This document shows, piece by piece, positions 24,167 to 32,241 of a stretch of 36,261 nt of DNA. The DNA comes from an uncultured Agathobaculum sp. (GTDB lineage Bacteria > Bacillota > Clostridia > Oscillospirales > Butyricicoccaceae). Position 1 is the stretch's first letter. Each line of letters starts with the position of its first letter. The notes under the pieces were generated by a model. It worked only from the letters and a program-made list of their open reading frames with translations, made no database searches and had not been told where the DNA came from. The position numbers were made by a program, and so were the translations under genes. Location of the stretch: assembly GCF_944380985.1 (NCBI RefSeq), contig NZ_CALWJJ010000013.1, positions 1-36,261 on the forward strand. The letters run 5' to 3'.

Positions 24167-24325
24167 TGTGCTTTCACCCCTTTATGTCCGGAAAACGCCG
24201 CCCAAGGCGGCTCGATCGTATGCCTTGATGAAAATTACAACGCGATAGCCCGACTGTATGCGCGCCGCGGTGCGGACAGCAAGGGAAGCGCGTTTAAATT
24301 CTCCATTTATAAAGAGGTTGCTTTG
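24167..24325 (+). pseudogene. In-frame coding-like remnant between rbgA and rnhB
   Basis: The rbgA and rnhB frames are the same, and no stop interrupts the 53 codons between the rbgA TAG and the rnhB ATG. The translation from about 24190 (NAAQGGSIVCLDENYNAI, then ARLYARRGADSKG) reads like a real protein end. The pattern N-x2-A-x2-LY-x2-RGA is reminiscent of the C-terminal motif of GNAT acetyltransferases. There is no ATG, GTG or TTG start with a ribosome site. It may be a decayed gene tail or, less likely, an N-terminal extension of rnhB. Confidence 0.4.
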
Positions 24326-24943
24326 ATGACGTGGGAATATGAAGAAAAAGCCTGGGCACAAGGCTATTCCGCCGTGTGCGGCGTGGACGAGGCTGGCCGC
24401 GGGCCGGTCGCAGGCCCAGTATGCGCGGCAGCGATCATACTGCCGGGCGGTATTGTGTTCGATGGCTTAAATGACTCAAAAAAGCTCACCGAGAAAAAGC
24501 GGGAGACGCTGTTTGCAGCCATCACCGAGCATGCGCTTGCATGGTCGGTGTCGCTCGTAGATGAAAAGACCATCGATGAGATCAACATTTTGCAGGCGAC
24601 CTATCGCGCGATGCGTCAGGCGGTCGAGGGGTTGCCGACGCCGGCGGATTTCGCCTACATAGACGGCAATCGCGCGGGCGAGCTGCCTGTACCGCATGCG
24701 TGCGTAGTGGCGGCGGATGCGAAGATCCCATCGGTTGCGGCGGCATCTATCATTGCTAAGGTGACGCGAGACCGCCTGATGCGGCAATTTGCCGAGCGGT
24801 ATCCGGCCTACGGCTTTGAAAAGCATAAGGGCTATGAAACGCGCGCGCATGACGAGGCGTTGCTCGCGCATGGGCCTTGCCCCATTCACCGGATGACCTT
24901 TCTGAAAAAATTTTATAAAAAACATCCGGACGCGCCACGATGA
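24326..24943 (+). CDS. rnhB: Ribonuclease HII
   Basis: A 205-residue RNase HII of normal length. The catalytic residues Asp21 and Glu22 lie in CGVDEAGRGPVAGPV, Asp113 in YIDGN, and Asp131 in AADAKIPSVAAASIIAKVTRDR. The enzyme removes ribonucleotides and RNA primers from DNA-RNA hybrids in the cytoplasm. ATG 24326 follows AGAGG at 8 bases and matches the usual N-terminus. Its stop overlaps the yraN start as ATGA, so the two are translationally coupled. Confidence 0.95.
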   Translation: MTWEYEEKAWAQGYSAVCGVDEAGRGPVAGPVCAAAIILPGGIVFDGLNDSKKLTEKKRETLFAAITEHALAWSVSLVDEKTIDEINILQATYRAMRQAVEGLPTPADFAYIDGNRAGELPVPHACVVAADAKIPSVAAASIIAKVTRDRLMRQFAERYPAYGFEKHKGYETRAHDEALLAHGPCPIHRMTFLKKFYKKHPDAPR

Positions 24944-25290
24944 AGGGCGCATGGGGCGAGATGGCTGCGCGGCGCTTTTTGGAACAGGCCGGCTATGTGA
25001 TTGTGACGATGAATTTTCGCACCCGCTTTGGGGAAATCGACATCATTGCGCAGCGTGGCAAATATATTGTGTTTGTCGAGGTTAAAGCGCGCAGGAACGA
25101 CCGCTTTGCGGCAGCGCGGGAGCATGTGACGCAAGGAAAGCAGGCGCGCATACTTGCTGCGGCTGAGGCTTGGCTGCAAAGCACGCCAAGCGACCTTCAG
25201 CCGCGCTTTGACGTAATCGAAGTATACGGCGAGCAGGATGCGCCTGACCCGCCACGCATCAACCATCTGGAAAACGCCTTTGGAGGGTGA
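24940..25290 (+). CDS. yraN: YraN family (UPF0102) nuclease-like protein
   Basis: A 116-residue protein of the UPF0102 family, normally encoded next to rnhB as here. It keeps the restriction-endonuclease-like core FGEIDIIAQRGKYIVFVEVKAR, with the Asp, Glu and Lys arrangement of the PD-(D/E)xK fold. The N-terminal GEMAARRFLEQAGYVIVTMNFR is also typical. A link to natural transformation or DNA repair has been proposed for relatives but is unproven. The gene overlaps rnhB by 4 bases, and its end overlaps the ribosome site of the dipeptidase gene. Confidence 0.92.
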   Translation: MKGAWGEMAARRFLEQAGYVIVTMNFRTRFGEIDIIAQRGKYIVFVEVKARRNDRFAAAREHVTQGKQARILAAAEAWLQSTPSDLQPRFDVIEVYGEQDAPDPPRINHLENAFGG

Positions 25291-25292
25291 GA

Positions 25293-26261
25293 ATGAAGCT
25301 ATTCGACCTGCACTGCGACACCCTTTACGAATGCTGCGAGACAGGAAAGCACCTGCGGGAAAACGACTTGCATGTAAACCGTTCCGGCGCGCAGCGATAT
25401 AGTCACTACGCGCAGTTTTTTGCGCTGTTTTGTGGCGCACGCGCACCGTCTGGACAGAGGGCAGATGGGCGTAAAAGCTTGCTTGACACACTGGCAGACC
25501 TACGACTGGCGCGTATGCTTAAGACCGCGCAGCGCGCGTTTGAAGAGAACGTGGATTGGCTGCAGCCGTGCCGGTCGGCACGCGACATGCGGCAGGCGGC
25601 GGATGCAGGCAGGTCGGCGGCGTTTTTGTCCATCGAAGGGGCGGAGTTGTTGCCTGACCGTCCGGACGGCCTCGATGTCGCGTATGACGCAGGCGTTCGC
25701 ATGCTGACGGTAACCTGGAACTACCGTAGCCGGTACGGCTGTCCGGCCGCGGTCGATCAGGATGAGGGCCTAACCGAGGCGGGCCGGCAGCTCGTGCGCG
25801 CCTGCGCGGAAAAGGGTGTGATCGTCGATGTGTCGCACCTGTCCGATCGAGGGTTCTGGGATGTGTGCGAGACGATTGACGGGCCATTTGCCGCCTCGCA
25901 CAGCAACATGCGCGCCCTGTGCCGTCATCCGCGCAACCTGACCGACCGGCAGTTTGCCGAGATTGTGCGGCGGGGCGGGCTTGTTGGCGTCAATCTGTAT
26001 GCACCCTTTCTCGTGCGCCGGAGCGCTCCGGTGGTTGACGATGTGATTGCACATATTGAGCGGATGCTGAGCCTTGGCGGCGAGCGGACGGTCGCGCTTG
26101 GCTGCGACTTTGACGGCTGCGACGAGCTGCCTGCCGGAATCGGCGGCCTGGGCGATATGTACCGCCTGGCCGACCGCATGTTGGCGCTGGGCTACGCGGA
26201 CAGCACAGTCAACGCGCTATTTTACGACAATGCGGCGGCATTTGTCAAAAGAATGCTATAA
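25293..26261 (+). CDS. Membrane dipeptidase family (peptidase M19)
   Basis: A 322-residue zinc-dependent dipeptidase. The metal ligands are His7 and Asp9 (LHCDT), Glu115 (SIEGAE), His182 (DVSH) and His203 (ASHSN); GCDFDGCDELP near residue 270 is also typical. Bacterial M19 enzymes hydrolyse dipeptides, including ones with D-residues, and lack the membrane anchor of the mammalian form; no signal peptide is seen. ATG 25293 follows GGAGGG at 5 bases. An upstream in-frame GTG at 25287 would also fit but would bury that site. It is probably co-transcribed with rnhB and yraN. Confidence 0.93.
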   Translation: MKLFDLHCDTLYECCETGKHLRENDLHVNRSGAQRYSHYAQFFALFCGARAPSGQRADGRKSLLDTLADLRLARMLKTAQRAFEENVDWLQPCRSARDMRQAADAGRSAAFLSIEGAELLPDRPDGLDVAYDAGVRMLTVTWNYRSRYGCPAAVDQDEGLTEAGRQLVRACAEKGVIVDVSHLSDRGFWDVCETIDGPFAASHSNMRALCRHPRNLTDRQFAEIVRRGGLVGVNLYAPFLVRRSAPVVDDVIAHIERMLSLGGERTVALGCDFDGCDELPAGIGGLGDMYRLADRMLALGYADSTVNALFYDNAAAFVKRML

Positions 26262-26262
26262 T
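26254..26262 (+). promoter_or_regulatory. Extended -10 promoter candidate before thrC
   Basis: TGCTATAAT is an extended -10 element with a perfect TATAAT (26257-26262). No -35 box is seen at the right distance. It overlaps the dipeptidase stop codon and would give a leader of about 80 bases with no T-box features. Confidence 0.4.
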
Positions 26263-26352
26263 GGCATAAAAGGCAAGTATGGATTTGCGTTCTGCTACTG
26301 ATAAAATCACACCGCGGCGTGCGATGGCTGCGGCAAACCGGGAGGTTACTTT

Positions 26353-27846
26353 ATGGAATATGTAAGTACAAGGGATAAATCCTGCAAGGTATCTGCGGCA
26401 TTTGCGATTGCAAATGGCATCGCGCCGGATGGCGGCCTGTACTGTCCGATGTCTTTCCCCGCGCTCACCGAACAGGATTGGCAGACGCTGGCGAAGATGG
26501 ATTACAAGGGCCGCTCCGCGCAGATACTCGCCAAGTACCTGACCGATTTTTCGGCAGAGGAGCTGGCAGACTATGCCGCCAGAGCCTATGCGGATGATAA
26601 ATTCGGCGGCAGGGATACCGCGCCGGTCGTGCCGCTGAGCGCGGGTAGGCACATGCTCGAGCTGTGGCACGGGCCAACCTGCGCTTTTAAGGATATGGCG
26701 CTGCAAATGCTGCCACATCTGCTGACCGCCTCGCTGCGCAAGACGGGAGAAACGCGCACAGCCTGCATTCTGGTCGCCACCTCGGGCGACACGGGTAAGG
26801 CCGCGCTCGACGGCTTCCATGACGTTAAGGGCACCAAAATCATGGTCTATTACCCGGTAGACGGCGTTTCCCCCATGCAGAAATTGCAGATGGTGACGCA
26901 GGAAGGGAAAAACGTCGAGGTCATCGCGATCCGCGGCAACTTTGACGATGCGCAGAGCGCGGTTAAGCGCATCTTCACCGATCAAAAAACGCGCGCGGAG
27001 CTTGACAGAGATGGTATGATGTTGTCATCGGCAAACTCCATCAACTGGGGCCGTCTTGCACCGCAGATTGCGTACTATGTTTCGGCCTACTGCGATATGG
27101 TCAAAGCCGGCGCGATCAAAATGGGGGATAAAATCAACATCTGTGTGCCGACCGGCAATTTTGGCAATATCCTTGCAGCCTATATTGCAAAGCAGATGGG
27201 GCTGCCTGTCAACAAGCTGATCTGCGCTTCTAACCGCAACAACGTGCTGACCGATTTTTTCCAAAAAGGTGGCAGCTATGATAAAAACCGCGCTTTTTAC
27301 ACGACGACCTCGCCATCAATGGATATTCTGATCTCATCTAACCTTGAGCGTCTGCTGTTCTTCGCCTCAGACTATAACGACAAGCTAACCTCAGAGCTGA
27401 TGGACAAGCTCGCCCAAAATGGCAGTTATCAGATTCCGCAGGATGTATTTGAAAAAATCGAGCGGGATTTTGACGCAGGCTGTTGTGACGACGGTCAGGC
27501 CGCGCAGACCATCCGCGCGCTGTGGGAAAATGAGCGTTATCTGTGCGATACGCATACCGCGGTCGCGGTGCATGTTTATGAGGACTACCGCGCCCGTACG
27601 GGCGACGCGACTCCGGCTGTGATCGCATCGACGGCGTCTCCATTTAAGTTCTGCCGGCCGGTCATCGAGGCGCTTGGCGGCATGCTTGTGCGCGACGACG
27701 TGACTCAACTTGCCGCGCTCAGCGAGCTGACAGGGATGCCGGCGCCCGCGCCGCTGGCTGTGCTGGCGGATAAAATACCGCGTTTTGACCGCGTGGTGGA
27801 CAAGGCTGACATTCTCTCGACGGTTAGCCTGCTGAAGGATCTGTAA
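26353..27846 (+). CDS. thrC: Threonine synthase
   Basis: A 497-residue PLP enzyme of the longer threonine synthase class. The start MEYVSTRDKS and the GGLYCP stretch are typical. The PLP lysine is Lys113 in CAFKDMALQM, and the phosphate-binding loop SGDTGKA follows at 144-150. NSINWGRLAPQIAYY and VPTGNFGN complete the family pattern. It makes threonine from O-phosphohomoserine. GGGAGG precedes ATG 26353. No other threonine gene lies in the window. The metallophosphoesterase gene begins 2 bases after its stop. Confidence 0.96.
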   Translation: MEYVSTRDKSCKVSAAFAIANGIAPDGGLYCPMSFPALTEQDWQTLAKMDYKGRSAQILAKYLTDFSAEELADYAARAYADDKFGGRDTAPVVPLSAGRHMLELWHGPTCAFKDMALQMLPHLLTASLRKTGETRTACILVATSGDTGKAALDGFHDVKGTKIMVYYPVDGVSPMQKLQMVTQEGKNVEVIAIRGNFDDAQSAVKRIFTDQKTRAELDRDGMMLSSANSINWGRLAPQIAYYVSAYCDMVKAGAIKMGDKINICVPTGNFGNILAAYIAKQMGLPVNKLICASNRNNVLTDFFQKGGSYDKNRAFYTTTSPSMDILISSNLERLLFFASDYNDKLTSELMDKLAQNGSYQIPQDVFEKIERDFDAGCCDDGQAAQTIRALWENERYLCDTHTAVAVHVYEDYRARTGDATPAVIASTASPFKFCRPVIEALGGMLVRDDVTQLAALSELTGMPAPAPLAVLADKIPRFDRVVDKADILSTVSLLKDL

Positions 27847-27848
27847 GC

Positions 27849-28550
27849 ATGGCGCTCTTTACGCTTGCAGACCTGCACCTTGCTACAGATGTTGCAAAGC
27901 CGATGGATATTTTCGGCGGCCGCTGGCAGGGGTACACCGACAAGATCGTATCACGCTGGCAGGCGCTCGTCGCGCCGGAGGACACGGTCGTGCTGGGCGG
28001 AGACATTTCATGGGGCATCAGCCTTGCCGAGGCAAAGGGGGATTTTGCGCTGCTCGACGCACTGCCAGGCAGCAAGATTATCCTCAAGGGGAACCACGAC
28101 CTGTGGTGGGAAACGGTGTCCAAAATGCACCGGTTCCTTGCGGAAAACAGTTTTACAACGATTGATTTTTTGCACAACAACTGCTTTTTCTATGGAAAAA
28201 CCGCGCTGTGTGGCACGCGTGGCTGGCCGTTTGAAGAGGATTTTTCCGACCCGCATAACGAGAAGATCTTCCGCCGCGAGCTGATGCGACTGGAAACGTC
28301 GTTGAAGTGTGGTGCGGCACAGCAGCCCGAGGAAATCATCTGCTTTGTGCATTATCCGCCGCTCTACGCGCAATTTCGCTGCGGCCCAATGATCGAGCTG
28401 ATGCAGCGATATGGCGTGCGACGCTGCGTTTACGGCCATCTGCACTCGGACAGCCTTCGCTGGGCGGTCGAGGGCATGCATGAGGGCATCGACTGGCGGC
28501 TGGTTTCGGGCGATCATGTGGATTTCACGCCTGTTTTTTTGAAAAAATAG
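27849..28550 (+). CDS. Calcineurin-like metallophosphoesterase
   Basis: A 233-residue cytoplasmic phosphoesterase with all five motifs of the fold: DLHL (Asp8, His10), GGDIS (Asp52), GNHD (81-84), HYPP and GHLH. These bind two metal ions. The family includes YpbG/YkoQ-type and other small phosphodiesterases, and the substrate cannot be told from sequence. TAAGC separates it from thrC, so it is co-transcribed with it. No terminator is seen between it and tig. Confidence 0.92.
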   Translation: MALFTLADLHLATDVAKPMDIFGGRWQGYTDKIVSRWQALVAPEDTVVLGGDISWGISLAEAKGDFALLDALPGSKIILKGNHDLWWETVSKMHRFLAENSFTTIDFLHNNCFFYGKTALCGTRGWPFEEDFSDPHNEKIFRRELMRLETSLKCGAAQQPEEIICFVHYPPLYAQFRCGPMIELMQRYGVRRCVYGHLHSDSLRWAVEGMHEGIDWRLVSGDHVDFTPVFLKK

Positions 28551-28559
28551 AAAAAAGTA

Positions 28560-28588
28560 TGGAAATTCATAGAACAATCTGATAGAAT
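28560..28588 (+). promoter_or_regulatory. Possible promoter of tig
   Basis: TGGAAA (28560-28565), 17 bases, then TAGAAT (28583-28588) with TG one base before. The boxes are moderate; the extended TG helps. Confidence 0.45.
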
Positions 28589-28631
28589 AACTTAGATACA
28601 AGAGAAGTATGCAAGTAAGGAGTTTGGCAAC

Positions 28632-29972
28632 ATGGAACTGAAAAATACCGAAAAGCAGGAACACAGCACCGTAGCGCTGACGATCGAAGTCACCAAGGCG
28701 GAATTTGAAGCCGCCAAGGATAAGGCGTTTAAGAAGGCTGGCAAAAATATTACCGTTCCTGGCTTCCGCAAGGGCCATGCACCGCGCAAGATGATCGAGA
28801 AGCTGTACGGCGACGGCGTGTTTTTTGAAGAGGCTTTTAATATTATATATCCGGATGCGATGGAAATGGCGGTGGAAAAGGCCGGCATCAAGCCGGTTGG
28901 TCGCGCGGATGTCGATCTGGGCGACCCAGCTGAGGAGGGCGGCCTGACGATCATCGCCAAGGTGCCGGTCGAGCCTGAGGTTACGCTTGGGCAATATAAG
29001 GGTATCGAGGTCGAAAAGGAGACCGTCAAGGTGCCTGCGGCCGATGTCAAGGCAGAGCTAAACCGCTTGGCGCAGCGCAACGCCCGCACCGAGACTGTCA
29101 AGCGCAAGGCCAAGAAGAACGACACAGTCGATATTGACTATGATGGCTCGATTGACGGCGTGCCCTTTGAGGGAGGCAAGGCCGAGCATCATATGCTGAC
29201 CCTTGGCTCGGGTTCCTTTATCCCGGGCTTTGAGGACCAGCTGATCGGCTGCAAAGCGGGCGATGAAAAGGACGTTGTCGTCACTTTCCCGGAGGATTAC
29301 CACGCCAAAGAGTTGGCCGGTAAGGAAGCTGTGTTCAAGTGCAAGGTGCATAAGGTGGAGGAGACCATCCTGCCGGCTATTGATGATGAGTTTGCCAAGG
29401 ATGTGTCCGACACCTGCGAAACGCTCGACGATCTGAAGAAAGAGATTACCGATCGTCTGAAAAAAGAGCGCCAGGAAGCGGCTGACCACGCTTTCGAGGA
29501 GAAAATCCTCGATGCTGTGATCGCGGATATGCAGGCCGACATCCCACAGGCCATGGTAGAGAGCCAGATCGACACGATGGTGCAGGACTTCGGCTATCGC
29601 TTGCAGATGCAGGGTATGCAGATGGATCAATATCTCAAGATGACCGGCACCGAGATGGGCGCGTTCCGCGCGGTGTTCCGCGAGCAGGCCGAGCGTCAGG
29701 TCAAGACCCGCCTGGCGCTGGAAAAGGTTGCCGAACTTGAAAAAATCGCAGTTTCCGACAAAGAGCTGGACGAAGAATATGCTAAGATGGCGGAGCAGTA
29801 TGGCATGGAGCTTGACCGCCTCAAGTCCATCGTATCCGCCGAGGCGCTTTCTGGTGACCTGAGAATCTCGAACGCGCTCGAGTTCCTCAAAAAGAATGCC
29901 AAGGCCAAAAAGCCGGCCGCTAAGAAAAAAGCTGCCGGCGAGGCCGAGAGTGCCGATAAGTCCGCAGAGTGA
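28632..29972 (+). CDS. tig: Trigger factor (ribosome-associated chaperone, PPIase)
   Basis: A 446-residue chaperone. The N-terminal ribosome-binding signature GFRKGHAPRKMIEK begins at residue 44. A FKBP-like PPIase domain follows at about 155-245 (DYDGSIDGVPFEGGKAEHH, GSFIPGFEDQL), then the helical C-terminal cradle. The last ~30 residues are a Lys/Ala/Glu-rich tail that varies between species. It binds nascent chains at the ribosome exit. It heads the Firmicutes block tig-clpP-clpX-lon-ysxC, and a terminator separates it from clpP. Confidence 0.97.
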   Translation: MELKNTEKQEHSTVALTIEVTKAEFEAAKDKAFKKAGKNITVPGFRKGHAPRKMIEKLYGDGVFFEEAFNIIYPDAMEMAVEKAGIKPVGRADVDLGDPAEEGGLTIIAKVPVEPEVTLGQYKGIEVEKETVKVPAADVKAELNRLAQRNARTETVKRKAKKNDTVDIDYDGSIDGVPFEGGKAEHHMLTLGSGSFIPGFEDQLIGCKAGDEKDVVVTFPEDYHAKELAGKEAVFKCKVHKVEETILPAIDDEFAKDVSDTCETLDDLKKEITDRLKKERQEAADHAFEEKILDAVIADMQADIPQAMVESQIDTMVQDFGYRLQMQGMQMDQYLKMTGTEMGAFRAVFREQAERQVKTRLALEKVAELEKIAVSDKELDEEYAKMAEQYGMELDRLKSIVSAEALSGDLRISNALEFLKKNAKAKKPAAKKKAAGEAESADKSAE

Positions 29973-30033
29973 TCCATTTCTTTGTGTTCGAGGCGCGTTG
30001 TGACAAATATTTGTGCCAAGCGTAAGTCAACAT

Positions 30034-30061
30034 AAAAGCGCGAGCTTTGCCCGCGCTTTTT
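30034..30061 (+). terminator. Rho-independent terminator of tig
   Basis: AAAGCGCG and CGCGCTTT form an 8-bp stem followed by T residues, about 60 bases past the tig stop. Confidence 0.82.
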
Positions 30062-30070
30062 GCACAGGAG

Positions 30071-30136
30071 CCAAAGCGGACGAAAACTGTTTTTTCGCTT
30101 TGGACACGTGATCGGCTGAGACCCCGGTTTCGGCCG
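30071..30136 (+). promoter_or_regulatory. Two hairpins in the clpP upstream region
   Basis: The first pairs CCAAAGCG (30071-30078) with CGCTTTGG (30096-30103), with A/T pairs inside. The second pairs CGGCTGAGACC (30113-30123) with GGTTTCGGCCG (30126-30136) over 11 bp with two wobble pairs. It ends 14 bases before the ribosome site. Neither has a T-run. No CtsR or CIRCE heat-shock box is present, and no clear -10/-35 pair is seen, so the clpP promoter is unplaced. Confidence 0.45.
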
Positions 30137-30160
30137 TATATTTGAAAGGAGTTTTTATCA

Positions 30161-30742
30161 GTGAGTTTAGTGCCAATGGTCATCGAGCAGACCGGGCGCG
30201 GCGAGCGTTCGTTTGATATTTATTCCCGCCTGCTCAATGACCGTATCGTCATGCTGTGCGAGGAGGTAAACGATACGACCGCCTCACTCGTTGTAGCGCA
30301 GCTGCTGTATCTGGAAGCGCAGGACCCGGACAAGGATATTTCGCTTTATATCAACAGTCCGGGTGGTTCGGTCACCGCGGGTATGGCGATTTATGATACA
30401 ATGAATTATATCAAGTGCGACGTGTCGACCATCTGCATCGGCATGGCGGCATCTATGGGCGCTTTTCTGCTGTCCTCGGGGGCAAAGGGCAAGCGCTATG
30501 CACTGCCCAATGCGGAAATTATGATCCATCAGCCTTCGGCGGGCACGCAGGGGCAGATCACAGACATGGCAATCCACCTCAAGCGGCTTGAGACCATCAA
30601 AAAGCGGATGAACAAGATCCTGTCGGAAAATACCGGTAAACCGATCGAGGTTGTCACGGCTGACTGCGAGCGCGATAACTTTATGACTGCCGAGGAAGCG
30701 TTGGAATACGGTCTGGTCGACAAGGTATTCGACAAGCATTAA
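30161..30742 (+). CDS. clpP: ATP-dependent Clp protease proteolytic subunit
   Basis: A 193-residue serine protease subunit. The catalytic triad is Ser98 (GMAASMGA), His123 (MIHQPSAG) and Asp172. The N-terminal [22 protein letters not shown] is typical and shows little or no propeptide. Fourteen subunits form the chamber that ClpX (encoded next) feeds with unfolded substrates. The start is GTG 30161, with AAAGGAG 9 bases before it. The gene is 37 bases from clpX, and the two are one transcript. Confidence 0.97.
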   Translation: MSLVPMVIEQTGRGERSFDIYSRLLNDRIVMLCEEVNDTTASLVVAQLLYLEAQDPDKDISLYINSPGGSVTAGMAIYDTMNYIKCDVSTICIGMAASMGAFLLSSGAKGKRYALPNAEIMIHQPSAGTQGQITDMAIHLKRLETIKKRMNKILSENTGKPIEVVTADCERDNFMTAEEALEYGLVDKVFDKH

Positions 30743-30779
30743 AATAATATTAACGCAATTTACCAAATAGAGGTGCTGT

Positions 30780-32093
30780 ATGCCGAATTTTGACGATGAT
30801 AATATGCTCAAATGCTCGTTCTGCGGTAAACCGCAGAACCGTGTGCGCAAGCTGATCGCAGGGCCTGGAGTTTATATCTGCGATGAATGCATCGGTGTAT
30901 GCACCAGCATTCTGGACGATGAACTTGACTTTGCGCCCGAAGAGCATGCGGGTGAGACTGCAGCCCAGCCGGAGCGTCTGCCCACCCCGCAGGAGCTTAA
31001 GGCCGTGCTGGACGATTACGTGATCGGGCAGGAGCGCGCGAAAATTGCGCTTTCGGTTGCAGTCTATAATCACTATAAACGTATCTACCACCCCGAGACC
31101 GAGGTGGAATTGCAAAAATCCAACATTCTGATGCTCGGTCCATCCGGCTCGGGTAAGACACTGCTCGCGCAGACGCTTGCCAAGACACTGCAGGTGCCGT
31201 TCGCGATTGCGGATGCGACCACGCTGACCGAGGCGGGCTATGTGGGCGAGGACGTCGAAAACATCCTGCTGCGCTTGCTACAGGCGGCGGATTTTGATGT
31301 AGAGCTTGCCGAGCATGGCATTATCTATGTAGACGAGATCGACAAAATCGCCCGCAAGAGCGAAAATCCGTCCATTACGCGCGATGTGTCGGGCGAGGGC
31401 GTGCAGCAGGCGCTGCTTAAGATGCTTGAGGGTACAACGGCCAATGTTCCGCCGCAGGGAGGACGCAAGCATCCGCATCAGGAGTTTATTCAAATTGACA
31501 CAACCAACATTCTGTTCATCTGCGGCGGCGCATTTGATGGGATCGAGGGTATTATCCAGAAGCGCATAGGCAAGCAGGGTATGGGCTTTGGCTCGGAGGT
31601 CAAGAGCCGGCAGCAGGAGCAGACCGACCAGCTGCTCGCGCAGATCGAACCGCATGACCTGATGAAGTACGGTCTGATACCAGAGCTTATCGGCCGCCTG
31701 CCGGCGATCGTGTCGCTTGACACGCTTGATAAGGAGGCGCTCGTGCGTATTTTGCAGGAGCCGAAAAACGCGCTTGTCAAGCAATACCAGACACTGTTTG
31801 CGCTCGATGGCGTTGCGCTGTCGTTCGAGCCTGAGGCGCTGACCAAAATCGCGGAGATCGCGCTTGCACGAAAAACAGGCGCGCGTGGCCTGCGCGGCGT
31901 GCTGGAAAATGTGATGACCGACATCATGTTCCGCATCCCGTCAGACGAGACGGTGTGCGGGGTGACGATCACGCCGGGCGTTGTGACGGGTGAGAGCGAG
32001 CCGAAAATTGAGCGCGGCACGCGCACCGCTCCGAAGGTGGGCATAAAGCCGGAAAAGCCGGCGCAGCTGCACGAGCCGCATAAAAGCGCATAA
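30780..32093 (+). CDS. clpX: ATP-dependent Clp protease ATPase subunit ClpX
   Basis: A 437-residue unfoldase. The N-terminal zinc-binding domain uses Cys12, Cys15, Cys34 and Cys37. The AAA+ domain has Walker A GPSGSGKT (120-127), Walker [10 protein letters not shown], and the ClpX signature [22 protein letters not shown]. The ClpP-binding loop reads MGF where many ClpX proteins have IGF. The C-terminal tail after about residue 410 is Pro/Lys-rich. It recognises tagged proteins, unfolds them and passes them to ClpP. Confidence 0.97.
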   Translation: MPNFDDDNMLKCSFCGKPQNRVRKLIAGPGVYICDECIGVCTSILDDELDFAPEEHAGETAAQPERLPTPQELKAVLDDYVIGQERAKIALSVAVYNHYKRIYHPETEVELQKSNILMLGPSGSGKTLLAQTLAKTLQVPFAIADATTLTEAGYVGEDVENILLRLLQAADFDVELAEHGIIYVDEIDKIARKSENPSITRDVSGEGVQQALLKMLEGTTANVPPQGGRKHPHQEFIQIDTTNILFICGGAFDGIEGIIQKRIGKQGMGFGSEVKSRQQEQTDQLLAQIEPHDLMKYGLIPELIGRLPAIVSLDTLDKEALVRILQEPKNALVKQYQTLFALDGVALSFEPEALTKIAEIALARKTGARGLRGVLENVMTDIMFRIPSDETVCGVTITPGVVTGESEPKIERGTRTAPKVGIKPEKPAQLHEPHKSA

Positions 32094-32113
32094 TGGGGTA
32101 AAAATAGTATCAA

Positions 32114-32149
32114 ATGTGGGCGGAACAGGCGTTTCGCTCACATTTTTTG
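32114..32149 (+). terminator. Rho-independent terminator of clpP-clpX
   Basis: ATGTGGGCG (32114-32122) pairs with CGCTCACAT (32135-32143), followed by six T residues. Confidence 0.82.
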
Positions 32150-32172
32150 TCACTCGGCTGGTTTTTTGACGC

Positions 32173-32201
32173 TTTACAAAATGCGAAAAATGGACTATAC
32201 T
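32173..32201 (+). promoter_or_regulatory. Sigma-A promoter of lon-ysxC
   Basis: TTTACA (32173-32178), a 17-base spacer and TATACT (32196-32201). The leader is about 35 bases with GAGGAG before the ATG. Confidence 0.75.
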
Positions 32202-32241
32202 GACGCTATTAGACGAAAACCCCGCATGAGGAGTAAATATT

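Noticed and set aside
26262..26352. T-box leader before thrC
   Set aside because: The gap is about 90 bases, has no T-box sequence and no terminator, and is too short for a T-box.
30062..30160. CtsR or CIRCE heat-shock operator at clpP
   Set aside because: No GGTCAAA direct repeats and no TTAGCACTC inverted repeat are seen.
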